Assembly (NCBI GenBank): GCA_018656645.1
Contig: JABHZL010000115.1
Span: 1 to 34,856, forward strand
DNA length: 34,856 nt
DNA from: Phycisphaerae bacterium
GTDB lineage: Bacteria; Planctomycetota; Phycisphaerae; Phycisphaerales; SM1A02
Direction: 5' to 3'
The position numbers and the translations under genes are program-made. The notes beneath the pieces are model-generated. The model was given only the letters and a program-made list of their open reading frames with translations, made no database searches and was not told the origin of the DNA. Each line of letters begins with the position of its first letter. Positions within the stretch are counted from its first letter, which is position 1. This document shows positions 1-9,401 of this stretch, one piece after another.

Positions 1-2094
1 CAATGTAACTTCAATTCTTTTTGCAATACTTCGAAGTTTATCGAGGTCTTCCCCGTAAATACTGATCGCGATCGCAGCAGGTGTTCCTGAGAGCAAATGG
101 CTCAAACGGTGTTCGATTGGCTGTCCAACCATTGTTGTGATACCCGGAATGGCAGCAAGGAGTTTGTCTATTTTCGCGCGAACTACTTTTTGAGTTGCAT
201 CTTCAAGAATAGAAACTTCGATTTCAGAACTGCTCACAGGCTCTGCATGTTCATCACGTTCTGCTCTACCTGTTCTGCGAGCAACAGAACCAACACCATC
301 GATTGCAGCAACTTGCATCTCAACATTTGTTGCAAGTCGATTGCTTTCGACAAGTGAAGTTCCAGGTGGTGCGAATAAAAAGACAGTAAAAGTACCTTCA
401 TTGAATGAAGGGAGAAACGAAGTCCCAAAAGTGCTTGCTAGAAGAAGCGCTAATAAGGTTGCAATTGATGCACCTGTGATTACTAACCCTTTGAAATGTA
501 AAGCTGTACTAAGAACTCGCTCGTAAAATCTTTTTAATAGTTTCACTAACCAAGAATCATCATCAATACCTTTTCCAATATTCGAATGAAGAAGAATTTT
601 GCAAAGCGCAGGCGTAAGTGTGAGAGCAACAACAAGTGATGCAATGATTGAAATCATGTAGGTGAGTGCAAGTGGTTGAAAGAATTTTCCCTCAAGACCT
701 TGCAAGAAAAGAAGGGGAACGAACACCATCACAATGATGACAGTTGCAAACACCATTGCGGGTCTGATCTCATTGCTAGCGTCAAAAATTACATCGACAA
801 ATGGTCTTTGTTGGTTGAGCGGCAAAATCTTGTTCTGTTTCAGCCTTCTAAATACATTTTCAACATCTATGATTGCGTCGTCTACGAGAACGCCAATTGC
901 TACCGTCAAACCGCCAAGTGACATGACGTTGAGCCCAAGATGCAAAGCATCCATCATGAGTAACCCTATCGCAAGTGAAACAGGAAGTGCAGTAAGGGTA
1001 ATGATCGTCGTGCGAATGTTCATCAAAAACAACATCAATACAATTGCAACAATGACGACCGCTTCTAAAAGAACATTTGTAACGTTTGAAACAGCGCGGT
1101 TTATGAAATGAGCTTGCCTAAAAACATCTCTGTTGAGCGACATGCCGCTTGGAAGGGTTTTTTCAATTTGATCAAATAGCACGTCAATTTGTGTGGTTAA
1201 CGCAAGTGTATTTGTTCCGGGAGATTTCTGAACAGAAATCACGACCGCTGGCGACCCTGCATCTGACCCTTCACCTCGTTTAAGCGCTGGGCCAAGTTTT
1301 ACATCTGCTACTTGACCAATAGTGACAGGAACACCGTCGTGATATGCGATAATCGTATTTGCAATATCACTTGGTTTTGTAACACGACTTTGCTGGCGAA
1401 TCGGAATTTCGAAACTCCCCACATTTGGTAAATAGCCAGCACTCGCAGTTGAGTGTGCGTTTCCTGCAGCTTTGACAACATCAGAAATAGTTAAACCATA
1501 AATACGTAATCGTTCTTGATCTACATTGACTTGATACTCAGGAAGTTCTCCGCCAATTGCTACAACTTGGGCAACGCCGGGAATAGCGAGAATTTTATTC
1601 CGCAAATCGAATTCCGCGTATGAACGCAGTTCAAGTGGCGTAGCATCTCCACTAGGTGACGATAGTGAAATCAACATGATTTCACCTGCGATCGAAGTGA
1701 TCGGCGTGATGAACGGCTCTATTCCCGAAGGTATGTTTTCTCTTACTGTTGATAACCGTTCTGCAACTAATTGTCTTGCATCGTATAAATTAGCGCCCCA
1801 ATCTAGGTCAACCCAGACTATCGACAATCCAATTGCACTTGCAGATCGAACTCGGCGAACTCCCGTCATTCCGTTTACAGCAGATTCAATTGGGAACGTT
1901 ACATATTGTTCCACTTCATCTGCAGCAAGTCCACCAGCTTCTGCCATGACGATAACAGTAGGAGCGTTGAGCTCAGGAAATACATCTACGCTCATGTTTT
2001 GAATGCGGTACGCCGCGTACCCAGTAAGGAGCAAGGACATCAATACAATGAGTGATGAATAATGAAGTGAAAAGCGTATGAGAGCTTTCAACAT
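1..2094 (-). CDS. Heavy-metal RND efflux pump (CusA/CzcA type), 3' end outside window
   Basis: The frame is open from an ATG at 2094 to the window edge, giving 698 codons of a family usually 1000-1050 residues long, so the C-terminal third is missing. The protein begins MLKALIRFSLHYSSLIV, followed by a first membrane helix and the typical MSVDVFPELNAPTV segment. The fourth-helix motif VDDAIIDVEN lies at about residues 404-413; its acidic residues match the proton-relay position of HME-RND pumps. The preceding NVMSLGGLTVAIG is also typical. The family is an inner-membrane proton antiporter exporting metal ions such as Cu, Ag, Co, Zn or Cd through an adaptor and an outer-membrane factor. It starts 3 nt after the adaptor gene with GGCGAGGA as ribosome site, so the two are one operon. 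The metal cannot be told from what is present. Confidence 0.93.
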   Translation of the reverse strand, partial: MLKALIRFSLHYSSLIVLMSLLLTGYAAYRIQNMSVDVFPELNAPTVIVMAEAGGLAADEVEQYVTFPIESAVNGMTGVRRVRSASAIGLSIVWVDLDWGANLYDARQLVAERLSTVRENIPSGIEPFITPITSIAGEIMLISLSSPSGDATPLELRSYAEFDLRNKILAIPGVAQVVAIGGELPEYQVNVDQERLRIYGLTISDVVKAAGNAHSTASAGYLPNVGSFEIPIRQQSRVTKPSDIANTIIAYHDGVPVTIGQVADVKLGPALKRGEGSDAGSPAVVISVQKSPGTNTLALTTQIDVLFDQIEKTLPSGMSLNRDVFRQAHFINRAVSNVTNVLLEAVVIVAIVLMLFLMNIRTTIITLTALPVSLAIGLLMMDALHLGLNVMSLGGLTVAIGVLVDDAIIDVENVFRRLKQNKILPLNQQRPFVDVIFDASNEIRPAMVFATVIIVMVFVPLLFLQGLEGKFFQPLALTYMISIIASLVVALTLTPALCKILLHSNIGKGIDDDSWLVKLLKRFYERVLSTALHFKGLVITGASIATLLALLLASTFGTSFLPSFNEGTFTVFLFAPPGTSLVESNRLATNVEMQVAAIDGVGSVARRTGRAERDEHAEPVSSSEIEVSILEDATQKVVRAKIDKLLAAIPGITTMVGQPIEHRLSHLLSGTPAAIAISIYGEDLDKLRSIAKRIEVTL

Positions 2095-2097
2095 AAT

Positions 2098-3492
2098 TTA
2101 ATCCTCGCCTTCATGGTAAGTTCCATCAGAGTGAAAATGACCACCCTTTTGAATAGAACCACTTGTCGCGAGCATAAGTTGAAATCCGCCATCAAGAACT
2201 ACTTCGTCACCATCTCTAAGCCCACTAAGTACGGCAACCCATCGACCGTCATTTAGACCAAGGTCTGCCTCAATGCGAATAACTTCGTTTGGGTTATTCG
2301 GATCACGGCGAAAAATAACTTGTGAAAGCCCATCTTGCTGTACAGCTGTAAGCGGGATTGCAAGCTCAGACGTGCTTGTTGAATCAATGACAATTTCAAG
2401 TTGTGCGGTAACACCTGGGCGTGCCCAAGATGATAAATTTTCTGGGGTGACATACAAATCAATTGTTCGATCGTTTGCATTACCTGAAAGCCCAAGTTGA
2501 AGCGTTCCACGCATTGTGTTTTGCAATTCAACTGCATTTCCTGATGAAGTGGGCGTGGGAGGAACTATGTTTACTTGTAATCCATTTCGCAGTGCTTCAA
2601 GATCGCTTTGCAAGCCAGAAGCGTGAAAACGTAATTTGTCTGGTTGGACAATTGTGATGACATTCATTTTTTCATCCGCCCACGCGCCATTTGTAACGTT
2701 TAGCGATTCAACGACGCCGCTATTTGCTGAAACAATTTCAATTGCTGACATCTTTTTCCACCAATCAGGATTGTCTGATGGAATAACGATGTCAAGAATC
2801 GAAGAGGCAGATTGAAGTGAGAAATCTAATTTAGTTTTTGCTGCTCGCAATGATGCAATCGTTTCTTTATAGGATGCTTCAAGTTGTACATCTTTTTCCC
2901 TCAAATCTGCAAGTTCTGCTCGAGCAGCACTGTATGCTGCTTTTGCCGCAGTGAATTCTCTCGAACTGCCTCCGCCTGAATCTCGAAGAGATTCAAGTTT
3001 CTGAATTCGTTCTTCCCACATCTTGACACTATCTTTCACACTGTACTCGTGTTGTTCATGTGCAAGGAATAATGGATTATACATTTCCATTTTTGCATCT
3101 AGTTGTTGAACGATCGATTTCAACTCTGCAATATTTTGTTGTATTTTCCTCCACTCTGGGGAATGAATGCGAAAAAGAAGTTGTCCCTTTTCAACAGAAT
3201 CAAATTGGTTCACAAGAAGATCTATTTTTCCAGAGAGCATCGTTCGATATTCTCTCTTTGCTGAAGGCAAGTATTCAAACCGACCGGGAGATCGAAGTGT
3301 ATCTTCAAGTTGTCTTCGTTCGACAGTTGCAAAGGTAATTCCAAGGTTGTCACGAACGGTTTGTGGAATCGCAACCCGATTAGTGGGTAATGCGTGTGAA
3401 ACATCTGAAATTGTAGGTTTCTCAGGCTTCGGCTTGTTTTTTGAGCATCCTAAAAGAACAAAAATTGTTATGAGTACGAGTTGAATTTTCAT
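2098..3492 (-). CDS. Efflux RND periplasmic adaptor lipoprotein (CusB/HlyD family)
   Basis: This 464-residue protein has a short signal peptide ending in a lipobox (VLLGC at about residues 12-16), so it should be a lipoprotein. Residues from about 90 on have the barrel-hybrid / lipoyl pattern of membrane-fusion proteins (SGKIDLLVNQFDSVEKGQLLFRI), followed by a long charged alpha-helical hairpin (about 120-225). Beta-barrel and membrane-proximal domains follow, with GLRDGDEVVLDGGFQL near the C-terminus. The end, GGHFHSDGTYHEGED, is His- and acid-rich, which could bind metal (inference). It bridges the pump at 1-2094 to an outer-membrane factor. It overlaps the upstream outer-membrane factor remnant by four bases (ATGA), showing that the three genes once formed one transcript. 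Confidence 0.9.
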   Translation of the reverse strand: MKIQLVLITIFVLLGCSKNKPKPEKPTISDVSHALPTNRVAIPQTVRDNLGITFATVERRQLEDTLRSPGRFEYLPSAKREYRTMLSGKIDLLVNQFDSVEKGQLLFRIHSPEWRKIQQNIAELKSIVQQLDAKMEMYNPLFLAHEQHEYSVKDSVKMWEERIQKLESLRDSGGGSSREFTAAKAAYSAARAELADLREKDVQLEASYKETIASLRAAKTKLDFSLQSASSILDIVIPSDNPDWWKKMSAIEIVSANSGVVESLNVTNGAWADEKMNVITIVQPDKLRFHASGLQSDLEALRNGLQVNIVPPTPTSSGNAVELQNTMRGTLQLGLSGNANDRTIDLYVTPENLSSWARPGVTAQLEIVIDSTSTSELAIPLTAVQQDGLSQVIFRRDPNNPNEVIRIEADLGLNDGRWVAVLSGLRDGDEVVLDGGFQLMLATSGSIQKGGHFHSDGTYHEGED

Positions 3493-3797
3493 TGCACGCC
3501 TCCAAGTGTGTCAGTATGTATTTCTCTGATGATTGGTGATGGGTTTAGTTGGTGTTCAAGACCAAGTATTTTGTGTACGGTGATTGCTGCATCTAATTCA
3601 GCTTCACGCAGGTCTAAAAGTTGCTTTTTCACTTCAAATTGGCGAGTTATTGTCTCGAGCAAGATAAACGTGTCTACTTCTCCGATGGTAATAATGTTTT
3701 CTACGTCATTTGTTTGAGCTTCAATCATGGGAATAATTTTATCTTTTAGGATGCCTGTTGGGTCTGTTCCATTAGGAACATGCGCTTCTTTTGCAAG
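3489..3797 (-). pseudogene. C-terminal remnant of a TolC/CusC-type outer-membrane efflux factor
   Basis: The frame encodes about 102 residues after an in-frame TAA at 3800-3798; the first ATG is at 3728. The text resembles the last helical hairpin of outer-membrane factors: IIPMIEAQTNDVENIITIGE, then VDTFILLETITRQFEVKKQL, and a terminal ILGLE. A complete factor has about 400-480 residues with a signal peptide. Neither is present, and the 230 bp upstream is AT-rich and non-coding in all frames I followed. The fragment keeps the normal operon junction with the adaptor gene (ATGA overlap). I read this as a 5'-truncated pseudogene; a short expressed peptide from the ATG at 3728 cannot be excluded. 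Confidence 0.75.
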
Positions 3798-3890
3798 TTA
3801 GCCCATTTTGAACTCTTATGGCACCTCAAATGAGTTATATTCCATTGAGTGGACATGTCTACACATTTGTATATGTATTTTTTTGTATTT

Positions 3891-3946
3891 TATGCATTTT
3901 TTTTGGTGATTATGCATTTTTTTTGGTGATTATGCACTTTTTTGTT
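3891..3946. repeat. 20-bp AT-rich tandem repeat, about 2.8 copies
   Basis: Two exact copies of TATGCATTTTTTTTGGTGAT (3891-3910, 3911-3930) are followed by a partial third copy (TATGCACTTTTTTG...). The repeat lies in the intergenic stretch between the truncated efflux gene and the multihaem cytochrome, about 85 bp upstream of the cytochrome start. It may be a replication-slippage product at the truncation site or part of the promoter region. Confidence 0.85.
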
Positions 3947-4030
3947 ATCAAATTACCCAAGTAGCACGTATATTTGAACGATAAGAAGACATCAGAGGGT
4001 TGTATTAGAATACTAGGAAACGGAAGACTA

Positions 4031-7000
4031 ATGAAATATTTGATAAGTTTTGCCATCGCTTTAACCACTGCTTTGGCAAGTGGTAATCCAGCAGCATCGA
4101 ATCATGGCAAGGTTGTGACCAAAGAAGGGGTTCGCAATCCACATCTTGGAGCAATTGTTCAGCATGGCTCATCGAACAATCCCAAGGTCACGATTACATC
4201 TCCCCACGGTCCTGTTCGTGTTGATACAGCCGATGGTCCAGTCTTTATCAACCAGATAGGACCGAACGAAGGACGCGGCGAAGATGGCCGAGGAGATCCT
4301 TATCCAAAATGTCTCCTTTGTCACGCAGACATTGAAAATGTAACGAAGAACATGGCTGGTATGAACTTGTATTGTGACTTCTGCCATGGCGGAGATCCGT
4401 TTGGCGAAACAATCGAAGATGCACATATTTTTTCTGACGGTACAGTTGACTACAACGAAACAAATCCTCCGATTGACCAAGATCTTGAATATCAAAAATT
4501 CATAAACCCATCGAACTTGCGTGTTGTCGAGTCAACTTGCGGTATGTGTCATCCCGACCACGTTGTTCGAGTAAAGAAAAGTTTGATGGCAACAACTGCG
4601 GGGCATTTTGCTGGTGGGTTGTATCTCAATGATGTTCAAGATACAAAAAACTCTATTTATGGCAATTTTGCAATCGAAGATACGGATGGTGATGTACCAA
4701 TAGACGAAGGTGCAGTTGAAAGTTTGATAGATCTTCTTATCTACACTGGGGGAGATCCCACAAAAGTATCAACGCATTACGCAGCGGTTCCTTCGCAGGC
4801 ATGTGCACGTTGTCACTTATGGTCACGTGGTCGAGGGTACCGTGGAGCAGGCGAATTTGAGAATGTTGATGGTACGTACCGCGCAGATGGTTGTGCAGCG
4901 TGCCACATGATGTATTCCAATACGGGTTTGTCTGAGAGTGCTGATATGTCCATTAGCCACACTGAAGGTGGGCATCCAAAAACACATGTAATTTCAAAGC
5001 AGATTCCAAAAGAACAATGTATCCATTGTCACCACCGAGGTGCTCGAATTGGTTTGAGTTTTACAGGTCGCGCTCAAATGCCACCACGATTGCCATCTGG
5101 TCCTGGTGTGCCTGGTACAACTGACGAACTGTTCAATAAAAATTATCATTACACAGTAGATGATACAAATCCACAGGACGTGCATAGTGAAGCGGGGATG
5201 CACTGCATCGATTGCCACACAGATAATGGGATTCACGGTGACGGCAACATTTACGGTCACATGGATCAGGCAACCAAGATTGAATGTCAGACCTGCCACG
5301 GAATGCCAACTTCTGAACCAACGTTACGTGATAATGATGGAATAAGTCTAACGAATGTTGTTCAAAAACTAAACGGAGACTTTGTTCTTACATCAAAAGT
5401 CGATGGTGTTGAACACACTATTCCTACTGCGATACAAATTGTTAAGAACAATCCTAATGCAGCATGTGCAATGAATGACAACCACTTGAAAGCAGACGGC
5501 GGGCTTGAGTGTTATTCGTGTCATACGTCGTGGCTACCAAATTGTTTTGGCTGTCACTTTGAACGTGATGAAACACAAATGGGTTTGAATTATGTCACAG
5601 GAGCTTATGAAGTAGGAAAAGTGACGACGAATAATAAAATTTTTGAAGCTCTTCGACACTTTTCTTTAGGTGGAAACAGTGAAGGTAGAATTGCGCCATA
5701 CATTGTTGGGTGTCATCCAATTGCTGATGTTACAGCGCCTGATGGAAGCAAAATTCTTGACTTTGTAATGCCCGTAACTAGCAATGGTCTTTCAGGCCTT
5801 GGGCACAACCCTGTGCAACCACACACAGTTCGTGGTGCAGGCGAAGTTAGAACGTGCGCTGAATGCCACCGTTCGCCCACCTCTCTTGGTTTAGGTTCAG
5901 GACTTTTTAGTATTGCTCGTAACTCCATTTACTCTGCAGGAGAAAGTGGTGCGAGGATCTACGATCGTTACGCAGACCCAGATATGCCTGTTCCTGATGG
6001 GAATTTGCTTGTTGAAGATACACCACTTTCTATTGCATCAAAGCCAGATGTTGTTGAAGGTACTGCTGACTATTTATATGTCGCTCAAGGTAATAGCGGG
6101 CTGCTTATTTATGATCGAAATGATATAAATCCGGATGAGACTGTGATGGTGCTTCCAGTTACGGATGCAATAGATGTTGCTCGTGGAGCAAGATATCTTT
6201 ATGTGGTTGATGCAGGTGTAGGCGTTAGCATCTATGACAATGATTCACTTGAAACGACACAACTCGCAGCAACCGTAAGTATTCCAAATGCACAACGTGT
6301 TGTTCCCTGGGGTATTTATTTGTTCGTTCCATCGATGAATGACGGTTTAGTGATCGTGAACATCGCAGATAATACTGCACCATATATTGCAGCAACTGTT
6401 GACAATATTGTTGCAGCAGATGTGTTCGTGTTTAGCCATTACCAAATTGGCAATGACTTTGCAGTTAGGGCATACGTTGCAGATCCGACATTTGGTGTGC
6501 ACGTGGTTGATCTTCTACCAGACATTGAATTCCCACTACTCGTGAACAGTATTGACACGGGTGGCGCAGTTGCTGTAGATGTGTACACTCGATGGGTGCT
6601 AGCAAATGAGGTAGAACCTTCAAGAGAGCACGATTATTTATACGTTTGTGAACGTGAAAACGGTCTCTCTATCTATGACATTACTAATCCTGATGGTATC
6701 TACTATGTTTCTCAAGTAAATCTTGGTGGCTTGGTTGTAGATGTTGAAGTTGTCAGTCAACTTGCGCCTCCAGGAGTTGATGATTACGCAGTTGTTGCAA
6801 ATGCTGATTTTGGTTTGCAGATGGTGGATGTATCAGATCCACTCAATCCAATTGAAATTGGAACTGTGCCTGATGCAAATGGTATTAATCGTGTATTCGT
6901 TGAAGTGCAACAAATGGATAAATTCCTTAGTGAACAGGGTGGAGACGTGAAAGAAAACTCCCATCCATTTATCAACACGCTTACTCGTGAAGATATTGTC

Positions 7001-7210
7001 AGAATACTTTCTGCTCCAATTGACTGTGAGGAAGCAACTTGCCCAACTGATGTCGATGGAGATGGGCAGACTGGTATCAATGACTTACTTGTTGCTATCG
7101 ATCAATGGGGTGCCTGCTATGGCCCATGCTCCGCAGATGTCGATGGCGATGGTTTTGTTGGCATAGACGATCTTCTCGCAATTGTTGGTGGCTGGGGACT
7201 CTGCGAGTGA
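4031..7210 (+). CDS. Secreted 11-haem c-type cytochrome with LVIVD-type beta-propeller and dockerin-like C-terminus
   Basis: I chose the ATG at 4031 because it begins a clear signal peptide (MKYLISFAIALTTALASG) and gives 1059 residues; an in-frame ATG at 3974 would put 19 polar residues before it. Between about residues 93 and 613 there are 11 CXXCH haem sites: CLLCH, CDFCH, CGMCH, CARCH, CAACH, CIHCH, CIDCH, CQTCH, CYSCH, CFGCH and CAECH. One further CH (VGCH) lacks the first Cys. Residues about 640-950 hold about six repeats of the YLYVAQGNSGLLIYD type, as in LVIVD beta-propellers. The end has two DVDGDG...DLL...WG calcium-binding-like repeats typical of dockerin-like tails on planctomycete secreted proteins. 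It probably works in periplasmic or extracellular electron transfer; substrate unknown. It is monocistronic, divergent from the efflux remnant, and followed by a terminator. Confidence 0.9.
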   Translation: MKYLISFAIALTTALASGNPAASNHGKVVTKEGVRNPHLGAIVQHGSSNNPKVTITSPHGPVRVDTADGPVFINQIGPNEGRGEDGRGDPYPKCLLCHADIENVTKNMAGMNLYCDFCHGGDPFGETIEDAHIFSDGTVDYNETNPPIDQDLEYQKFINPSNLRVVESTCGMCHPDHVVRVKKSLMATTAGHFAGGLYLNDVQDTKNSIYGNFAIEDTDGDVPIDEGAVESLIDLLIYTGGDPTKVSTHYAAVPSQACARCHLWSRGRGYRGAGEFENVDGTYRADGCAACHMMYSNTGLSESADMSISHTEGGHPKTHVISKQIPKEQCIHCHHRGARIGLSFTGRAQMPPRLPSGPGVPGTTDELFNKNYHYTVDDTNPQDVHSEAGMHCIDCHTDNGIHGDGNIYGHMDQATKIECQTCHGMPTSEPTLRDNDGISLTNVVQKLNGDFVLTSKVDGVEHTIPTAIQIVKNNPNAACAMNDNHLKADGGLECYSCHTSWLPNCFGCHFERDETQMGLNYVTGAYEVGKVTTNNKIFEALRHFSLGGNSEGRIAPYIVGCHPIADVTAPDGSKILDFVMPVTSNGLSGLGHNPVQPHTVRGAGEVRTCAECHRSPTSLGLGSGLFSIARNSIYSAGESGARIYDRYADPDMPVPDGNLLVEDTPLSIASKPDVVEGTADYLYVAQGNSGLLIYDRNDINPDETVMVLPVTDAIDVARGARYLYVVDAGVGVSIYDNDSLETTQLAATVSIPNAQRVVPWGIYLFVPSMNDGLVIVNIADNTAPYIAATVDNIVAADVFVFSHYQIGNDFAVRAYVADPTFGVHVVDLLPDIEFPLLVNSIDTGGAVAVDVYTRWVLANEVEPSREHDYLYVCERENGLSIYDITNPDGIYYVSQVNLGGLVVDVEVVSQLAPPGVDDYAVVANADFGLQMVDVSDPLNPIEIGTVPDANGINRVFVEVQQMDKFLSEQGGDVKENSHPFINTLTREDIVRILSAPIDCEEATCPTDVDGDGQTGINDLLVAIDQWGACYGPCSADVDGDGFVGIDDLLAIVGGWGLCE

Positions 7211-7234
7211 TATAAAACCCGTACATATTGAATT

Positions 7235-7268
7235 AAAAGCGGCTAGCCTTACGGCAAGCCGCTTTTTT
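7235..7268 (+). terminator. Rho-independent terminator of the multihaem cytochrome gene
   Basis: A GC-rich stem pairs GCGGCT-A-GCC with GGC-A-AGCCGC around a TTAC loop, and is followed by seven T. It starts about 25 bp after the stop codon. Confidence 0.9.
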
Positions 7269-7297
7269 TATATCGTGTTATCGTACGGGTACTAACG

Positions 7298-8683
7298 ATG
7301 CAAAGACGAGAGCAAAGAACAATTGTTGATGGAATAGATTTTGAAAGAGTTTTCAAATTTCCTCTGATTATTACTGCTATTACGAATTCGATGCAACCAG
7401 CGAGGCTGCTTATTGGTTTTGTTATGGTCATTGTTTTAATGGCTACGGGTCGATTGTGGGATTCTCTTGCGCCAACCTTGGCTATTCCGTTGGGCTCAGA
7501 TGCAGAAGTGTCAGAATTAACACAACAGCGTCAGGTTGTAATTGCACTATCAGGAACCATTCTTGGGAACACTGCTCCCGATAATTTGCAAACATGGTCT
7601 GTGCAGGACGCACAATCTCATTTACTCACAGCATGGTCAGAGCATGAAGCAAGTGGTTCTGTTTCAAGAAAAGATAGAGATGAATTTGAAAAACTGTACT
7701 TAGACTTAGAGTCCATTCGCCCACTTGGACCATTTGAATCATCAGCGTCGTTTGTCTCAAGCAAGTGGAATGCAATTGTCGACGCTGCGCTTAATCTCGA
7801 TGCGGTTGGGTCATGGCAAGGGGTTGTTTCGATTGTATGGGAGCTTCCTCAGCTTCTGTGGAATGCTGGGCATCACTGGTTTATCAGTGTGTATGGTTTT
7901 ATACTACTATTGGTGATCAGTGTGGGTGGAGGCAGTATTGCAAGAATGCAAGCCTGTCAGCACGCGAGGGGAGATCGCCTCTCGGTTAAAGGTGCTGTGC
8001 AGTTTTCGACACAAAGATGGCGTGCTTCATTGCTTGCATTAACAGCTCCCGGAATGTTGGTTGCAGGTGTGAGTATCGGTTTGGTGTTGTTCGGTTTACT
8101 ATTATTCAACGTTCCCGTATTGAATCTCATAGGCAGTATTTTGTACGGCGTAGCGCTTTTATTTGGTTTATTAATTGCAATCGTTGCGGTTGGATACGCA
8201 ATATGCTGGCCCATGTTGGTGCCTGCAGTTGCTGTTGAAAATTGCGAAGGCGGTGAATCTGTACAGCGTTCATTTGCTTATATGTTCGCTCGTCCATTGC
8301 ACTTACTTGGGTATCTTGTAGTGCTAGTTGTAGGGCTAGTCCTTGGCTTTATCATAGTCAGATTAATTTCTACAATGACGCTTGATTTTACTGCAAACTT
8401 AGTTGATGCTTGGGCATTCAACCAATCTCTTGGAAATGCAGGCGCAATCCAAACGGATGGAATTCCAGCCCTTGGTTTAATTTGGTACGAATCTGCAGCG
8501 AGTGGACTTGTAACATTGTGGGAAACAGTGGTACACGACTTTATGATCGGCTGGTTATTCAGCGGATTCTTCAGTTCAAGTGTGATGGTGTACTTGTTGA
8601 TGCGTCATCAGTGCGACAGGCAAGATACCCACGATATCTGGTGGGATGGCACGATTGTTGGAAGTACAGTTGCGGAGCCTTGA
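7298..8683 (+). CDS. Polytopic membrane protein of unknown function
   Basis: The 461-residue product has one hydrophobic helix near residues 38-54. A mostly soluble stretch of about 130 residues follows, then about five to six more membrane segments (around 190-210, 243-267, 272-312, 335-358 and 413-436). I see no catalytic motif, Walker box or transporter signature and cannot name a family. It starts 30 bp after the cytochrome terminator, so it is probably transcribed on its own. No strong ribosome site precedes the ATG; an in-frame ATG at 7391 just before the first helix is an alternative. Its stop lies 2 bp from the stop of the convergent gene at 8686-9231, leaving no room for a terminator between them. 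Confidence 0.75.
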   Translation: MQRREQRTIVDGIDFERVFKFPLIITAITNSMQPARLLIGFVMVIVLMATGRLWDSLAPTLAIPLGSDAEVSELTQQRQVVIALSGTILGNTAPDNLQTWSVQDAQSHLLTAWSEHEASGSVSRKDRDEFEKLYLDLESIRPLGPFESSASFVSSKWNAIVDAALNLDAVGSWQGVVSIVWELPQLLWNAGHHWFISVYGFILLLVISVGGGSIARMQACQHARGDRLSVKGAVQFSTQRWRASLLALTAPGMLVAGVSIGLVLFGLLLFNVPVLNLIGSILYGVALLFGLLIAIVAVGYAICWPMLVPAVAVENCEGGESVQRSFAYMFARPLHLLGYLVVLVVGLVLGFIIVRLISTMTLDFTANLVDAWAFNQSLGNAGAIQTDGIPALGLIWYESAASGLVTLWETVVHDFMIGWLFSGFFSSSVMVYLLMRHQCDRQDTHDIWWDGTIVGSTVAEP

Positions 8684-8685
8684 AT

Positions 8686-9231
8686 TTACTCAGCGATGAT
8701 TTCGAATATTGCTTGCGTTCGTAGCACGTGACCGTGCTCGGATTGCAAGTGATAGCCTTGCGCGTGCACTTGCTTGTTATAACGTTGGCAGTCAAGAATA
8801 CTCATGTGCAAAAAATCACCTTCAGTCCATTCGATCATTTTTGCTTCACTCTCGAGTGCAAATGTTCGAAGTTCATCGTACGTATCGCCAAAGAGATGAT
8901 CTGAAAGTTGTTCGGATTGCATGGATGAAATCACCAACAACCGTTCGGCAAACTCTTGCTCATGATCACGTTCACCAATGCATTGCATGGTATTGATGTG
9001 ACCTCGCTCAGGAAGATTTTCAGGATCGGGAGTAATGATTTCAGTTGCGCATGTACCTTCAAACTCTAAACGGAGAACGTGGCCTCCTTTATAGAGCCAA
9101 CCTTCAAATTCGTATCCTGCATGTTGAATATCAACTCTACCTTCGATTTCGAAGAACTCTGGGTGGACTGCAGATCGGAAAAGTGCGAGGTGGTATGGTT
9201 GAGGTATGATAATTTTATTTTGCGCTTGCAT
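8686..9231 (-). CDS. Conserved hypothetical protein, possibly DUF2617 family
   Basis: This 181-residue soluble protein has no signal peptide. Its N-terminal half (YHLALFRSAVHPEFFEI, then YEFEGWLYKGGHVLRLEF) resembles my memory of planctomycete DUF2617 proteins, which carry a HPELFE-like motif followed by a GHV strand. That assignment is recall, not a search result. The function of the family is not known to me. It may be transcribed with the upstream udg gene, 170 bp away on the same strand, or from a promoter in that gap. It converges on the membrane-protein gene and ends 2 bp from it. Confidence 0.7.
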   Translation of the reverse strand: MQAQNKIIIPQPYHLALFRSAVHPEFFEIEGRVDIQHAGYEFEGWLYKGGHVLRLEFEGTCATEIITPDPENLPERGHINTMQCIGERDHEQEFAERLLVISSMQSEQLSDHLFGDTYDELRTFALESEAKMIEWTEGDFLHMSILDCQRYNKQVHAQGYHLQSEHGHVLRTQAIFEIIAE

Positions 9232-9401
9232 GATAATATAGTCCCTAAAAAAAGCCGAACAAACAGGTCTTGTTCACTTAGAAATGTCTCTTATAACGTG
9301 TATTGTTACGTAATAAATTACGAAATCAAGCCTAAAAACCCAATTTTGTTATAAAGAATGCACATATTTCAGAAAGTGCTGTAAATAAATAGGTTGTGGA
9401 A

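Noticed and set aside
734-2002. Plus-strand frames over the RND pump region
   Set aside because: The minus strand here encodes an unbroken pump of known family; the plus frames are its shadows.
5702-5720. Twelfth haem site in the cytochrome (VGCH)
   Set aside because: The first Cys of CXXCH is absent, so no covalent c-type attachment is expected there.
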